A stretch of 64,000 nucleotides of DNA. Source: Lysinibacillus telephonicus (lineage in GTDB: Bacteria; Bacillota; Bacilli; Bacillales_A; Planococcaceae). Position numbers and translations under genes: made by a program. The DNA lies in assembly GCF_003966145.1 (NCBI RefSeq), contig NZ_RXNR01000014.1, positions 1 to 64,000 on the forward strand. The letters run 5' to 3'. The notes under the pieces were generated by a model. The model saw nothing but the letters and a program-made list of their open reading frames with translations. It was not told the DNA's origin and ran no database searches. Shown in pieces: positions 35,713 to 43,893 of the stretch; the first letter of the stretch is position 1, and the number at the start of each line of letters is the position of its first letter.

Positions 35713-36201
35713 CTATTCAGCTAGCCCCAATATATCTGTATTTTTTGGTATGTACCCAAGTAGGCGTAGCATTGCTACAATTTGCCCTTTATGATGAAAT
35801 TCATGCGTAATCGAATGAATCAGCAACTGATGTGGGGTTTTTCTTACAACTAAACTATCTTCCTTCCATGAAAGTTCTTTTTCGATAACTTCATCAAACT
35901 TATCTGCGAATTGTTCAAATACAGTTTCTACATATATATCAGCTTGTTGAAAATAACTGTGAATATCCTCTATTTGCATATCATTGATTACTTCCCTTGT
36001 TAAAAGATGGGTTGTTGTTTGTGAAAGCACAAAAGACCCCAGCCATGCATGATAACAACCTGCAACATGAATTAATGACTCTCTAATACTTTGAAATCCA
36101 AATCCTAATTCTTTTGTAAAATCATTATCACTTAGTTCTTTACATTGATCTAGTAAAATCTGTCTTGTTTGTTTAACCCACTCATATTCGTGTCTATCCA
36201 T
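35713..36201 (-). CDS. DinB-family protein
   Basis: The 162-residue four-helix protein has the DinB metal site: H45 in LIHVAGCYHAWL and H133/H136/H137 in HEFHHKGQ. It is a different subfamily from the gene at 883 (low similarity outside the motifs). DinB proteins are damage- or stress-linked in some Bacillus species; the reaction of most is unknown. The ATG follows GGAAGTGATTAGTT. It stands alone with its own terminator. Confidence 0.85.
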   Translation of the reverse strand: MDRHEYEWVKQTRQILLDQCKELSDNDFTKELGFGFQSIRESLIHVAGCYHAWLGSFVLSQTTTHLLTREVINDMQIEDIHSYFQQADIYVETVFEQFADKFDEVIEKELSWKEDSLVVRKTPHQLLIHSITHEFHHKGQIVAMLRLLGYIPKNTDILGLAE

Positions 36202-36624
36202 AACTAATCACTTCCTAATTGCCAGAATATTCTTTTCATTATACGTGAATGTACACTAACTTTTAAAGGCCAAATTTAACTTAGTATTAATGAATAGTCT
36301 TTTTACTACAAAAGATGTTGGAAATACAATTCTTATTAATAGCGGGTTCAATTTAGCTATAAATTAAAATAAAGTTGGAAAAATTCAGAGGGAATAATTG
36401 AAGCATTATCTAGTGTTAGTTTTAATTAAAAAATCCATTTTGAAAAATGATTAATCAAAATGGATTCTTATTTCTAATTTATTGTTCCACATCGAGCCCG
36501 TTTTTTGAGTAACAGAGGGGAAATTATTAACTGATTAAGTACCAATAAGTTCGACTACAAAGTATCATTTCTGAATAAAAGCACATGTTAATTTTACAAT
36601 CCATTAGTAGAACTCTTCCAAAAA
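36202..36624. other. Intergenic region with one hairpin
   Basis: The only feature seen is the stem 36432-36466. No frame with a ribosome site was found. Confidence 0.4.
36432..36466 (-). terminator. Hairpin, likely terminator of the small zinc-ribbon gene
   Basis: AATCCATTTTGA (36432-36443) pairs with TCAAAATGGATT (36455-36466). On the minus strand it is followed by TTTTTTAATT. It is about 160 bp past the zinc-ribbon gene at 36625. Confidence 0.65.
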
Positions 36625-36789
36625 CTATTTAAAGAAGTTTTTTATCGCATCTATGCGTACTTTATGGTCACATTCTTCGCAGCGAAAAATCTTATTAGTT
36701 CTTTCCTTTAATAGCTTATATTTTAGTGAACCTTCATATACTCTAAATTTTTGTCTACAACTATAACAAAGTACCTCATAGTAATACAT
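36625..36789 (-). CDS. Small zinc-ribbon protein, unknown
   Basis: A 54-residue frame runs ATG 36789 to TAG 36625, with AGGAGGAGAAC immediately before the start. The product has two Cys-x2-Cys pairs, CYSC (8-11) and CEEC (37-40), 25 residues apart, the layout of a rubredoxin-type zinc ribbon. It is otherwise rich in Lys and Arg (KYKLLKERTNK), which would suit nucleic-acid binding. The excellent ribosome site and paired cysteines make it a convincing gene despite its size. No named family was recognised. Confidence 0.7.
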   Translation of the reverse strand: MYYYEVLCYSCRQKFRVYEGSLKYKLLKERTNKIFRCEECDHKVRIDAIKNFFK

Positions 36790-37227
36790 TGTTCTCCTCC
36801 TAGTGACATATTACTTTTTGTTGATCTATGCCCAGTTATTTAGTATATTCCGAACATCTAACTGGGGATTTCTTATTAATTAAACCAGTCAATGAAATTT
36901 CTTAATATTAACGCCATCACCTTGCTGACAATTTGGTTAATTCTCTTAAAACTTTCTACAACAGGGAAAAAATGCTGCAGATTTTAATTTACAAATGGTT
37001 TCTCGATAAATGACATTTGTTTATTAATTATTTGGTTTACTTTTCACTCTTTTTTATTTTAGGATAGTGGTACAAAAAAATCAAAAAACGTTTAATTAAA
37101 GAGTACTAAATAGTTCTTGAATCACTTTATACAATTTAACTGTCCCTTTAGTTTAAGTGTAATTCTACACAACCAGAATCACATTTAGATATGAATATTG
37201 CTAATTTTACTCAACAACGTAAAAATA
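36790..37227. other. Intergenic region without recognised gene
   Basis: This stretch is AT-rich with many stops in all frames. Nothing was seen except the promoter region expected for the zinc-ribbon gene. Confidence 0.4.
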
Positions 37228-37251
37228 GACGCAATCCTTAAGGAAAGCGTC
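37228..37251 (-). terminator. GACGC-type hairpin after the first secreted paralogue
   Basis: GACGC (37228-37232) and GCGTC (37247-37251) flank the self-complementary TCCTTAAGGA. On the minus strand TATTTTTAC follows. Confidence 0.65.
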
Positions 37252-37272
37252 CGAATGTTGAAAAGTATATCT

Positions 37273-37839
37273 TTAGTAATCAATAGAATTGGCTATCTGA
37301 ACTAGGATTTCGGGTGTTACTATATTCGAAACATCTTTATCAATACTCAACATATATTGCCAATTATCCTTTTCAAATAATAAATGATTAAACCCTTGGC
37401 TTAATTTTTCCATATACTTCGCATTACTTCCGTTATTTAGTTTAAAAACTTCCGAAACGTTCTTGTCACTAAATTGAATTTTATGCTTAATTGGTCGGAC
37501 ATCAATTTTGAAATGGTTTTGTGGTTCTTGCTCACTTATAAGTGTAATTTCAAAAGTATCATTCATATCACCTTCTAAATTGCTAAACCTGCCAAAATGG
37601 TGAGTAAAGCTAATCGGTGGAACTCTTAGGGGTAGTTTAAGTTCTTGATTAAAATGCTGCTCAAATTCCCTTGCAGCTTCTTCAACTGTCTTATATCCAA
37701 TATCGGAATAAATTTTTTCATAAGGTTCCGATGTTTCTATTTCACTGGCAAAACTGTTATCACCTTTAGTATCCAATCTTAAAATAAAATAACTACTAAA
37801 AATTAGTAATAATAATATAAGCGATACACTTTTTTTCAT
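37273..37839 (-). CDS. Secreted or membrane-anchored protein, paralogue of the next gene
   Basis: The 188-residue protein has an N-terminal hydrophobic segment (residues 4-20), then a soluble domain. It shares with the gene at 38014 the string GYKTVEEAxxEFExH, the block LxLPxxxPxIxFTHxFGxF, FKIDVxPxKxKxxF and the ending PExLVxIANSI. The LP-x-IP-x-F pattern recalls small lipoprotein/DUF4367-like domains, but no firm family can be named. GGGTGA precedes the ATG. Tandem duplication is evident, and a relic of a third copy lies near 51.7 kb. Confidence 0.7.
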   Translation of the reverse strand: MKKSVSLILLLLIFSSYFILRLDTKGDNSFASEIETSEPYEKIYSDIGYKTVEEAAREFEQHFNQELKLPLRVPPISFTHHFGRFSNLEGDMNDTFEITLISEQEPQNHFKIDVRPIKHKIQFSDKNVSEVFKLNNGSNAKYMEKLSQGFNHLLFEKDNWQYMLSIDKDVSNIVTPEILVQIANSIDY

Positions 37840-37921
37840 CCAATCACCCTAATTTATATTTAGAAATATTTTTCCCAAGACAGTTCAACCATATTAAAAA
37901 TATATCCCTTTAAAAGAAAAA

Positions 37922-37945
37922 GACGTATTTCTGAATAAATACGCC
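37922..37945 (-). terminator. GACGC-type hairpin after the second secreted paralogue
   Basis: GACGTATTT (37922-37930) pairs with AAATACGCC (37937-37945) with one wobble. On the minus strand TTTTTCTTTT follows, a good T-run. Confidence 0.7.
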
Positions 37946-38013
37946 GATTTGAAGGATCATTTCATAGGCCTTATTAAAGCAAAGACACTTATTTTATTAA
38001 ATACTTTCATTAG

Positions 38014-38547
38014 TTAATTGATTGAATTTGCAATATCAACTAATACTTCAGGTATTTCAATGTTGGTAGCTTTGTTATGAATTCCAATTAAATATTGCAA
38101 ATTATTTTTTTCAAAGACAAAAAAGTTAAATAAATCCGATTCAAAATGTATCCCCTTTGTACCATCTTGAAGTGTATATTTCCTACCTTCAAAATCCAAC
38201 TTATTTTTTAGTGGACATATATCAATTTTAAATATATTATGTCCTATTTTACTATGAACAAATCTAATTTGTAGAGAATCATTGATTTCATATTCTTTAT
38301 CTTCATAGAATTTACCAAATTCATGTGTAAATGGAATCGAAGGTATCATTGTAGGTAGCTTTACACTACAGTTGCAATGCTTTTCAAATTCCTTTACTGC
38401 CTCGGATACAGTTTTATATCCCATTTCCCTAAATTGTTCCTCAAAAGAAGGAGGAGTATCGTTAGGGTTTGCATAGACTGTTCCACTATTCCCCTTTAAT
38501 ATAAAAAAGCCTAGTAAAAGTAATAAAAAAGAAACACTTTTCTTCAA
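38014..38547 (-). CDS. Secreted or membrane-anchored protein, paralogue of the preceding gene
   Basis: The start is placed at TTG 38547 (MKKSVSF), because the ribosome site GGGTGA then has the same spacing as in the paralogue (MKKSVSL); ATG 38553 and GTG 38556 overlap the ribosome site. The 177-residue product has a hydrophobic N-terminus and the shared domain (GYKTVSEAVKEFEKH, LPTMIPSIPFTHEFGKF, FKIDICPLKNKLDF). It has two extra Cys (EKHCNCSV) that the paralogue lacks. Family and function are not recognised. Each copy has its own terminator, so they are probably separate transcripts. Confidence 0.68.
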   Translation of the reverse strand: MKKSVSFLLLLLGFFILKGNSGTVYANPNDTPPSFEEQFREMGYKTVSEAVKEFEKHCNCSVKLPTMIPSIPFTHEFGKFYEDKEYEINDSLQIRFVHSKIGHNIFKIDICPLKNKLDFEGRKYTLQDGTKGIHFESDLFNFFVFEKNNLQYLIGIHNKATNIEIPEVLVDIANSIN

Positions 38548-38637
38548 ATTCATCACCCTAAATTATATTTGGGTATAGTTTGTCCAATTCAGTTATATAA
38601 ATCCTTATTCAAATAAATGGACCAATTTATAAAAAAA

Positions 38638-38656
38638 GAACGCAATGAATTGCGCC
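38638..38656 (-). terminator. GACGC-type hairpin after the small membrane gene
   Basis: GAACGCAAT and ATTGCGCC pair around GA. On the minus strand TTCTTTTTTT follows. Confidence 0.7.
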
Positions 38657-38681
38657 CTATAATTGAAAAATAATATCCATT

Positions 38682-38987
38682 TTAACCCCACCACATAGCT
38701 AAAACAAACAAAGACCAACAAGTAGTTAGTAGACCGATGCAACCAATTATAGAAAAATATAACACCAAATTAACTTCTTCACTTCCGTGTTTCTTATATT
38801 GAAGAAAAGTCATAACAAAAGAAATTAAATATAATAAAACGCTAATTATCGTTAGGACAGTTAAATAGTATATTGGAGGTATTTTAGCTAAATTTTCATT
38901 CAAAGAATAAGCCATTCCTTGACCAAATATTCCAAATATAGTTGCTAAAATTAAACTTCCAAATATTATAGCATTCATTTTTCTCAT
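38682..38987 (-). CDS. Small three-helix membrane protein, unknown
   Basis: The start is placed at ATG 38987 (MRKMNAII), with GGTGAGAG upstream; a frame that begins 24 codons earlier has no ribosome site. The 101-residue product has three hydrophobic helices (about 5-22, 38-60, 75-98) joined by short charged loops (QYKKHGSEE). No family was recognised. It follows its own promoter region and ends in a terminator, so it is likely monocistronic. Confidence 0.6.
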   Translation of the reverse strand: MRKMNAIIFGSLILATIFGIFGQGMAYSLNENLAKIPPIYYLTVLTIISVLLYLISFVMTFLQYKKHGSEEVNLVLYFSIIGCIGLLTTCWSLFVLAMWWG

Positions 38988-39283
38988 CACTCTCACCCCA
39001 CATAAATAAAACGAATTAAGTGGGATAAAGTTACAAATTCCCCTTCCACTATCTTGCATTGTTGGAATACAAACTCTGCATACCTTTGCACATCGAATTT
39101 TCAGTATAAACCTATTCGGCTATCCATAGATCTAAGTAGCATAGAAGATCGAGTGAATTAGAAATTTATGGAGGAAGTATCTAGATTCACCTTTCCCTCC
39201 TTACATCCATATTTCGATGGGAGTGGAAATGTTATCCTATTATAATATAAATGTACTTTGGTTTTTAAAGGAGGAAGAAACAA

Positions 39284-39904
39284 TTGCTTATTGATAAAAA
39301 GGATACTAATAGCTTTGTAGAAATTAAACCAAAAATTTTGTATTATGGGACACCGATACTACTTCTTAACACTTTAAATGAAGATGGCACAACTAATATT
39401 AGCCCAATCTCTTCGTCATGGGCTTTAGGTGACTGCATTGTTCTCGGAATAGGGCTAGGAGGGAAAGCTATAGAAAACTTAGAAAGGCATAAAGAGTGTG
39501 TCTTAAATTTACCCAGTCCAAACCTTTGGGAAAACGTAGAAAAAATATCATCATTAACTGGTAAAGAGAATATACCACCTTTGAAGAAAGCGATTGGATT
39601 CACTTATAAAAAAGAAAAGTACGAGGCAGCAGAGTTAACACCTTTAAATTCAAAATCGGTTTTACCTACACGAATTAAAGAATGTCCTATACAAATTGAA
39701 GCGGTAGTTAAAAATATTCGCATCCCTAATTATTCATCGTTTGCGATTGTTGAAACACAAGTATTACATTTCCATGCTGAAGAAAGTATAGTTCAAAATG
39801 AAAATTATATCGATCCATCAAAATGGAGTCCTTTAATATATAACTTTAGACATTATTTTGAATTGGGAAGAGAGTTAGGAAAAACATTCCGTTCTGAAAC
39901 TTAA
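39284..39904 (+). CDS. Flavin-reductase-like FMN-binding protein
   Basis: The 206-residue protein starts at TTG with AAAGGAGGAAG upstream. It matches the flavin reductase (DIM6/NTAB) split-barrel family: TPILLLNTLNEDGTTNISPISSSWALGDCIVLGIG, then GKAIENLERHKECVLNLPSP. Members bind FMN and reduce flavins or flavin-like cofactors; some form pairs with two-component monooxygenases. It could in principle feed the HpaB-type enzyme at 26.6 kb, but it is 11 kb away, so this is only a possibility. Confidence 0.85.
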   Translation: MLIDKKDTNSFVEIKPKILYYGTPILLLNTLNEDGTTNISPISSSWALGDCIVLGIGLGGKAIENLERHKECVLNLPSPNLWENVEKISSLTGKENIPPLKKAIGFTYKKEKYEAAELTPLNSKSVLPTRIKECPIQIEAVVKNIRIPNYSSFAIVETQVLHFHAEESIVQNENYIDPSKWSPLIYNFRHYFELGRELGKTFRSET

Positions 39905-40434
39905 TGATTAATGTTTTTATAATACCTTTCTCTTTCTTATCTATTAAACTATTTATCGTTGCCATAGTGAATGACAGAGTAATAATCTTCTGTCATTCAC
40001 ATTCGTTACAGATTCTTTTATACTACACCCTTTTATCAAACAATAAGGAATTCTTATTTTTATACTATTTCGGAAACTTTTATAAGTTTTATTTAAAAAA
40101 GCGCAGTTCCGATACTTTGGAAAAGCGCTTGAAAAAAAGTAACCCATTTTATGTTGCTATCTTAAAATATCTGCAACTTTTGAATGTACCAACCTAATCA
40201 TTCCTTAGTTTATCATCTATATATCTTAACATTTCATCTTCAACTAACTTCGTCATTTGTTTATGTCTAGTCTAGTCCTTATGCTATGTAGATCCATGAA
40301 AGTGTTATTCCACATTCTGTCCCTTTAATGACTTTTAGGGCGCTTCTTTTTTCCGTTAGAGTCTCCCGATTAACAAATACATTATCTTCAATTACTTCTT
40401 CTTTGGATTAAAAAATACTTAACTTGCTAGCATC
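39905..40434. other. Intergenic region with hairpin and short coding-like remnants
   Basis: A perfect 12-bp stem lies at 39967-40000 (GTGAATGACAGA with its complement), probably terminating the flavin-reductase-like gene. On the minus strand between 40190 and 40410 two short frames without starts look protein-like (for example one ending in ECGITLSWIYIA). They may be remnants of deleted genes, but this cannot be shown from the sequence. Confidence 0.35.
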
Positions 40435-41004
40435 TTAGTTTTCTTTTAACATTGAATACTTTCGATAAGCTTTATAGAAACTGCTGCAATAGAAAACAAC
40501 CATAAGGGCGGGAAGCGACCTCAAAAGAGCAAATGGAGTTTCAAATAAAAAAGCTTTCCAAAATAATGCACCTTCCATGCTCCAAAGGCCTTCAGCTAAA
40601 TATAAACCTGAATCCTTGTACAGCATATAAGAAAATAACAAAAACAGTATACCTAATCCAGATGAATAGCCCATTAATCTTCTATAATAATTACTCGTTG
40701 ATTGGCGATCCGAAAAGATTTCATTTTGATTATCATCTTCTTTTTGCCAATATCGAATCCCTCCAAGCCATGAGCTATTTATATAATTCCAACCAAAATC
40801 TTCATATATCCCTTTGTAATCTTCAAACTTTTTCTTTGATAAATAGTCTTGATAATCCAGTCGTATCACATATCTCTTGTCAGTTTTTTTGAAGGTGTAT
40901 ATTCCTAATCCACTAATATTTGTACAACAATAACCTTTTTGCAATAGCTCGTTCAGCCATTGCTCCTCTTTTTCAATATCAAAAAACATCTTAAATTTCT
41001 TCAT
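40435..41004 (-). CDS. DUF2812 membrane protein
   Basis: The start is set at ATG 41004 (MKKFKMFF), eight bases after GAAGGAAG; GTG 41013 is possible but overlaps the spacing. The 189-residue product has the DUF2812 opening (KKFKMFFDIEKEEQWLNELLQKGYCC) and a central YEDFGWNYI. Two membrane helices follow (about 114-130 and 155-180), the second after LFWKAFLFETPFALLRSLPALM. A paralogue lies at 42483, and the two flank an erythromycin-esterase-like gene. DUF2812 genes usually sit beside PadR regulators. The function is unknown. Confidence 0.85.
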   Translation of the reverse strand: MKKFKMFFDIEKEEQWLNELLQKGYCCTNISGLGIYTFKKTDKRYVIRLDYQDYLSKKKFEDYKGIYEDFGWNYINSSWLGGIRYWQKEDDNQNEIFSDRQSTSNYYRRLMGYSSGLGILFLLFSYMLYKDSGLYLAEGLWSMEGALFWKAFLFETPFALLRSLPALMVVFYCSSFYKAYRKYSMLKEN

Positions 41005-41112
41005 TTGATTCACTTCCTTCGTACAGGGATAAAATATTAAACAAAAGTTTTGTTGGAAACCTAAGAAATTAAGAAGATTGTGTTATTCAAAGGCTAATCT
41101 AATAAAACCTTA

Positions 41113-42378
41113 CTATTCTACTACATTTGTTGGTGTTGCTTTCTTTACGATAATAATCCCGTTATATGCTTCGTTGGGTGTCATTTCAATCGTGTAAAAT
41201 GTCTTTAAAAACTTGTACCAAGAACGGAAATCATCTCCAATATTTGACATCTTTTGCTCTCTCGAAATGATATCCAATAACTCTTCTGACTCACTCGCTT
41301 TTTCAAAATCAACAAAGAATTCATTTAACTCCACTTCACTGAATGCATCAACTAAATCATTGTGATTTTCCACTGTATGAATTTGTCGTTCACCAGAGCT
41401 GCCATTTTTCGCCTGAAACTCGCTGCTAATAAAATCAGTACCAATTGCAAAATATCCTTCTCCATATAGCTCGTCTAAATAATTTCCCATTGATTTGTAG
41501 CCAGCTAATGAGGCAGACGTTTTTTCAATATGCCCATTATGTCCGGTTACAAATACTTTATCGTGACCTTTCGCTGCTTCAAATTCAGCAATCCATTGTA
41601 AATTGTCTGCCAAATATTGATCACGTAGTTTCATATAATCTTCTTCATTTAAAAACAACTGTGTACGCTGTTTCATTATTTGTGCATATTGTAAAGCAAA
41701 TGCATAAGATTCAACGGAGGATTTTTCCACGTAAGTCGCTTTATTTGATTGCAAATCTAGAATGATATTGTTTATTATTTCATCTATTTCTTTCAACTGC
41801 TCCGTCGTTAAATCACGCATTGTATCATTTGAAACGTGTTCTAGCTGTGTTGCATATTTTTTTGCTGCATCTGCGTTTATAACTTTATAAAAATCAAGTA
41901 CACCTTTTTTACTTAAGTCATAGCGTTGCATATCATTTCCATAAAAATAAACTTTCTCGTCCTGGCTTGCCGTTAAATTATAATCATGCATCCATTGAAC
42001 AAGATTAACCATTTGTTCCGTTTTATAAATACTATAATCAAGGTTATTGACTACCTCTTCTGCTGTACCTTTTCCATTTAAAATAAATTGATTAATTGTC
42101 TGTCCGCCACCAAAATCACCTTCTAAGACAAAAACACTCACATTTTCATTTTTTACTAACACTTCAAAAACGTCTTTTTTCAACTCTTGAAATTCAACAT
42201 TTCCATGTGTAGCCTCCCCCAAACCAATCACCTTGACATCATCTGGAATATCAATTTGATTAATGGTTGTAATGTATTGATCTGCATTATTTACTGCCGC
42301 AGCGCTCCCGCAGCCGGATAATAAAACTGAAAGATAGATAACTACTACTAATAAAGAGATCTTTTTATTAAAATTCAT
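41113..42378 (-). CDS. Erythromycin-esterase-like lipoprotein
   Basis: The 421-residue protein has a lipoprotein signal (VLLSGCGS; Cys23) and an erythromycin esterase (EreA/EreB, PF05139-type) domain. The domain shows the catalytic GEATHGN motif (54-60, His58), the second motif FVLEGDFGGGQTINQF and VFVTGHNGHIEKT later on. Ere enzymes open the macrolide lactone ring, but many relatives act on other esters or are uncharacterised. Location outside the cell is unusual for drug inactivation and suggests another substrate or an envelope role. GAGGG precedes the ATG. It lies between two DUF2812 genes. Confidence 0.85.
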   Translation of the reverse strand: MNFNKKISLLVVVIYLSVLLSGCGSAAAVNNADQYITTINQIDIPDDVKVIGLGEATHGNVEFQELKKDVFEVLVKNENVSVFVLEGDFGGGQTINQFILNGKGTAEEVVNNLDYSIYKTEQMVNLVQWMHDYNLTASQDEKVYFYGNDMQRYDLSKKGVLDFYKVINADAAKKYATQLEHVSNDTMRDLTTEQLKEIDEIINNIILDLQSNKATYVEKSSVESYAFALQYAQIMKQRTQLFLNEEDYMKLRDQYLADNLQWIAEFEAAKGHDKVFVTGHNGHIEKTSASLAGYKSMGNYLDELYGEGYFAIGTDFISSEFQAKNGSSGERQIHTVENHNDLVDAFSEVELNEFFVDFEKASESEELLDIISREQKMSNIGDDFRSWYKFLKTFYTIEMTPNEAYNGIIIVKKATPTNVVE

Positions 42379-42482
42379 TTTATGTCCCTCTTATTCTCAT
42401 ATTTTTCGATACTCCTAGCGCTAGTTATTAAAAGTTCAGGTTGTTACCAACATCTTTTTCCATTAAAACTAACGCATTAAGA

Positions 42483-43094
42483 CTAATTCAAAGTCTTTTC
42501 ATACAATCTATTTGCTTTGTAACTAAAGAATAAAAATGAAATTAACGAAATTGGAATAACTAGCCATACTAAACCTCTGAAAAATGCAAAGGGTGTTTCA
42601 AACAAAAAGGCTCTCCAAAATGATAATCCGTGCATTTCCCACAATCCCTGTGTATAATACAATGATTTAGGATCAACTATTGCTTCTATATCAATAGCTC
42701 CTGTAGTTTGCAATGCAACGAAAATTGGTAAATAGCATATCGCCATCTGCATGAACATATTAGATAATCTTTTATATTTCCCAGCTCTTGATTTTTTATC
42801 TGAGAAAATATCATCATCACTATTGTGATCCATTTTTTTGAAATACTGTGCGCCTGAGCTTTTCGTTCCTATGATATGCTGCCAGCCACTATCTTCAAAT
42901 AAAGTACAATATTCGATGAAATCCTCTTGCTTTTTAAATATTCTATAATCGATCTTAATTACTGTATCCTTAGGTTCTGCCTGACGAAATTTATACCCGA
43001 AAGAGACACTTTCTAATTGATATCCCTTATTCGCCATTTCTTTTAACCATTTTTCTTCTTTATCATAATCAATAAAGTATTTAAACTTTCTCAT
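42483..43094 (-). CDS. DUF2812 membrane protein (paralogue)
   Basis: The 203-residue product has the same layout as the gene at 40435: KFKYFIDYDKEEKWLKEMANKGYQLESV at the N-terminus, FEDSGWQHIIG in the middle, and two membrane helices near residues 125-145 and 178-198, with the shared string FWRAFLFETPFAFFRGL. GGAGGGGA precedes the ATG. The PadR gene ends 15 bp upstream, so the two form an operon. DUF2812 proteins are thought to be membrane partners controlled by PadR, function unknown. Confidence 0.88.
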   Translation of the reverse strand: MRKFKYFIDYDKEEKWLKEMANKGYQLESVSFGYKFRQAEPKDTVIKIDYRIFKKQEDFIEYCTLFEDSGWQHIIGTKSSGAQYFKKMDHNSDDDIFSDKKSRAGKYKRLSNMFMQMAICYLPIFVALQTTGAIDIEAIVDPKSLYYTQGLWEMHGLSFWRAFLFETPFAFFRGLVWLVIPISLISFLFFSYKANRLYEKTLN

Positions 43095-43109
43095 AATTTC
43101 CCCTCCAAA

Positions 43110-43424
43110 TTATTTGTTCAATAATCTTTCTGTCACACGAATTAAATGCTGCATTCTTTCAAAATCCAATTTCAAAACTTCTAACCCTTTTTCCGTAATT
43201 ACATAAGTTTTTCGACGTTTATCTTCACCTTTAACAGATTGGATTAAATCATGTTTTAGTAAATTTTCAATAGCTCCATAAAGGGTTCCAGCAGCTATTC
43301 TTACTTGCTGGTTACTTAATTCTTCAACCTTTTGCATGATAACGTACCCATGAGCAGGCTCTAACAAGGATAAAAGTACATAGTATGTGGTCTCTGTTAA
43401 TGGTAAATGTTTATTTCTATTCAT
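43110..43424 (-). CDS. PadR-family regulator of the DUF2812 operon
   Basis: The start is set at ATG 43424 (MNRNKHLPLTETTYYVLLSLL) because CTGGAGGA precedes it. The 104-residue protein is a classical PadR: winged helix with EPAHGYVIMQKVEELSNQQVRIAAGTLYGAIENLLKHDLI, a wing with RRKTYVITEKG, and a C-terminal dimer helix. Two identical-arm palindromes upstream (43467-43513) are its probable operators. It should repress itself and the DUF2812 gene, perhaps also the esterase-like gene downstream. Confidence 0.9.
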   Translation of the reverse strand: MNRNKHLPLTETTYYVLLSLLEPAHGYVIMQKVEELSNQQVRIAAGTLYGAIENLLKHDLIQSVKGEDKRRKTYVITEKGLEVLKLDFERMQHLIRVTERLLNK

Positions 43425-43466
43425 AATTTCCTCCAGCATCGATTAAGTTCAACTATACAGCTTAAA

Positions 43467-43513
43467 TATACAGTTGAACTGTATAGTTTGATTATATACA
43501 GTCAAACTGTATA
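43467..43513 (-). promoter_or_regulatory. Tandem 19-nt palindromes, candidate PadR operators
   Basis: TATACAGT-TGA-ACTGTATA (43467-43485) and TATACAGT-CAA-ACTGTATA (43495-43513) have identical 8-nt arms and differ only in the 3-nt centre. Their centres are 28 bp apart. A further half-site-like ACTATACAG lies at 43452-43460. They sit just upstream of the PadR gene. Confidence 0.75.
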
Positions 43514-43560
43514 TTTCAACAAAAATTACTTTAAAATTTTCACCGTCATTCAGTTTCCGA

Positions 43561-43686
43561 ATGGGAGCGCCTACTTACTTTGTAGAGGATGATTACTTAG
43601 CAAAATTAGATACTGACTCAATACCAGACCCTTTGTTTGTATACGAACCTAGCAGAAGCTATGGTAACGTTCTGAGAACTAAATAA
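43561..43686 (+). CDS. Orphan 41-residue frame, likely C-terminal gene fragment
   Basis: An ATG frame of 41 residues (beginning MGAPTYFVEDDYLAKL, with DPLFVYEPSRSYG further on) ends 6 bp before a good plus-strand terminator. No ribosome site precedes the ATG and the frame stays open upstream into the PadR operator region. This looks like the 3' end of a gene whose front was lost when the PadR block was joined here. The family is not recognised. Confidence 0.4.
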   Translation: MGAPTYFVEDDYLAKLDTDSIPDPLFVYEPSRSYGNVLRTK

Positions 43687-43692
43687 AATAGC

Positions 43693-43719
43693 CGATTCCT
43701 CAATGTACAGGAGGAATCG
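43693..43719 (+). terminator. Intrinsic terminator after the orphan fragment
   Basis: CGATTCCTC (43693-43701) pairs with GAGGAATCG (43711-43719), followed by ACTTTTTCGG on the plus strand. Confidence 0.75.
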
Positions 43720-43893
43720 ACTTTTTCGGTTTAACGCACTTAGCGTGCTAAAGTTGTGAAATGTTGATGGTTTCCATTTAAAGAAGTTATTTCACATTCT
43801 TGTGCTATTCATTTACTCATTTATCAATCTGTAGCTATTACATTTATTAGTAAGATAATTAAAACCTATCAGTTTAATGTTTAATATAACCGC

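Noticed and set aside
37228-38656. GACGC hairpins considered as insertion-sequence ends
   Set aside because: They are short stems with T-runs directly after stop codons, better explained as terminators; no transposase is present.
39904-40197. 97-codon plus-strand frame after the flavin-reductase-like gene
   Set aside because: It contains the perfect terminator-like stem at 39967-40000 and has no ribosome site; low-complexity hydrophobic residues only.
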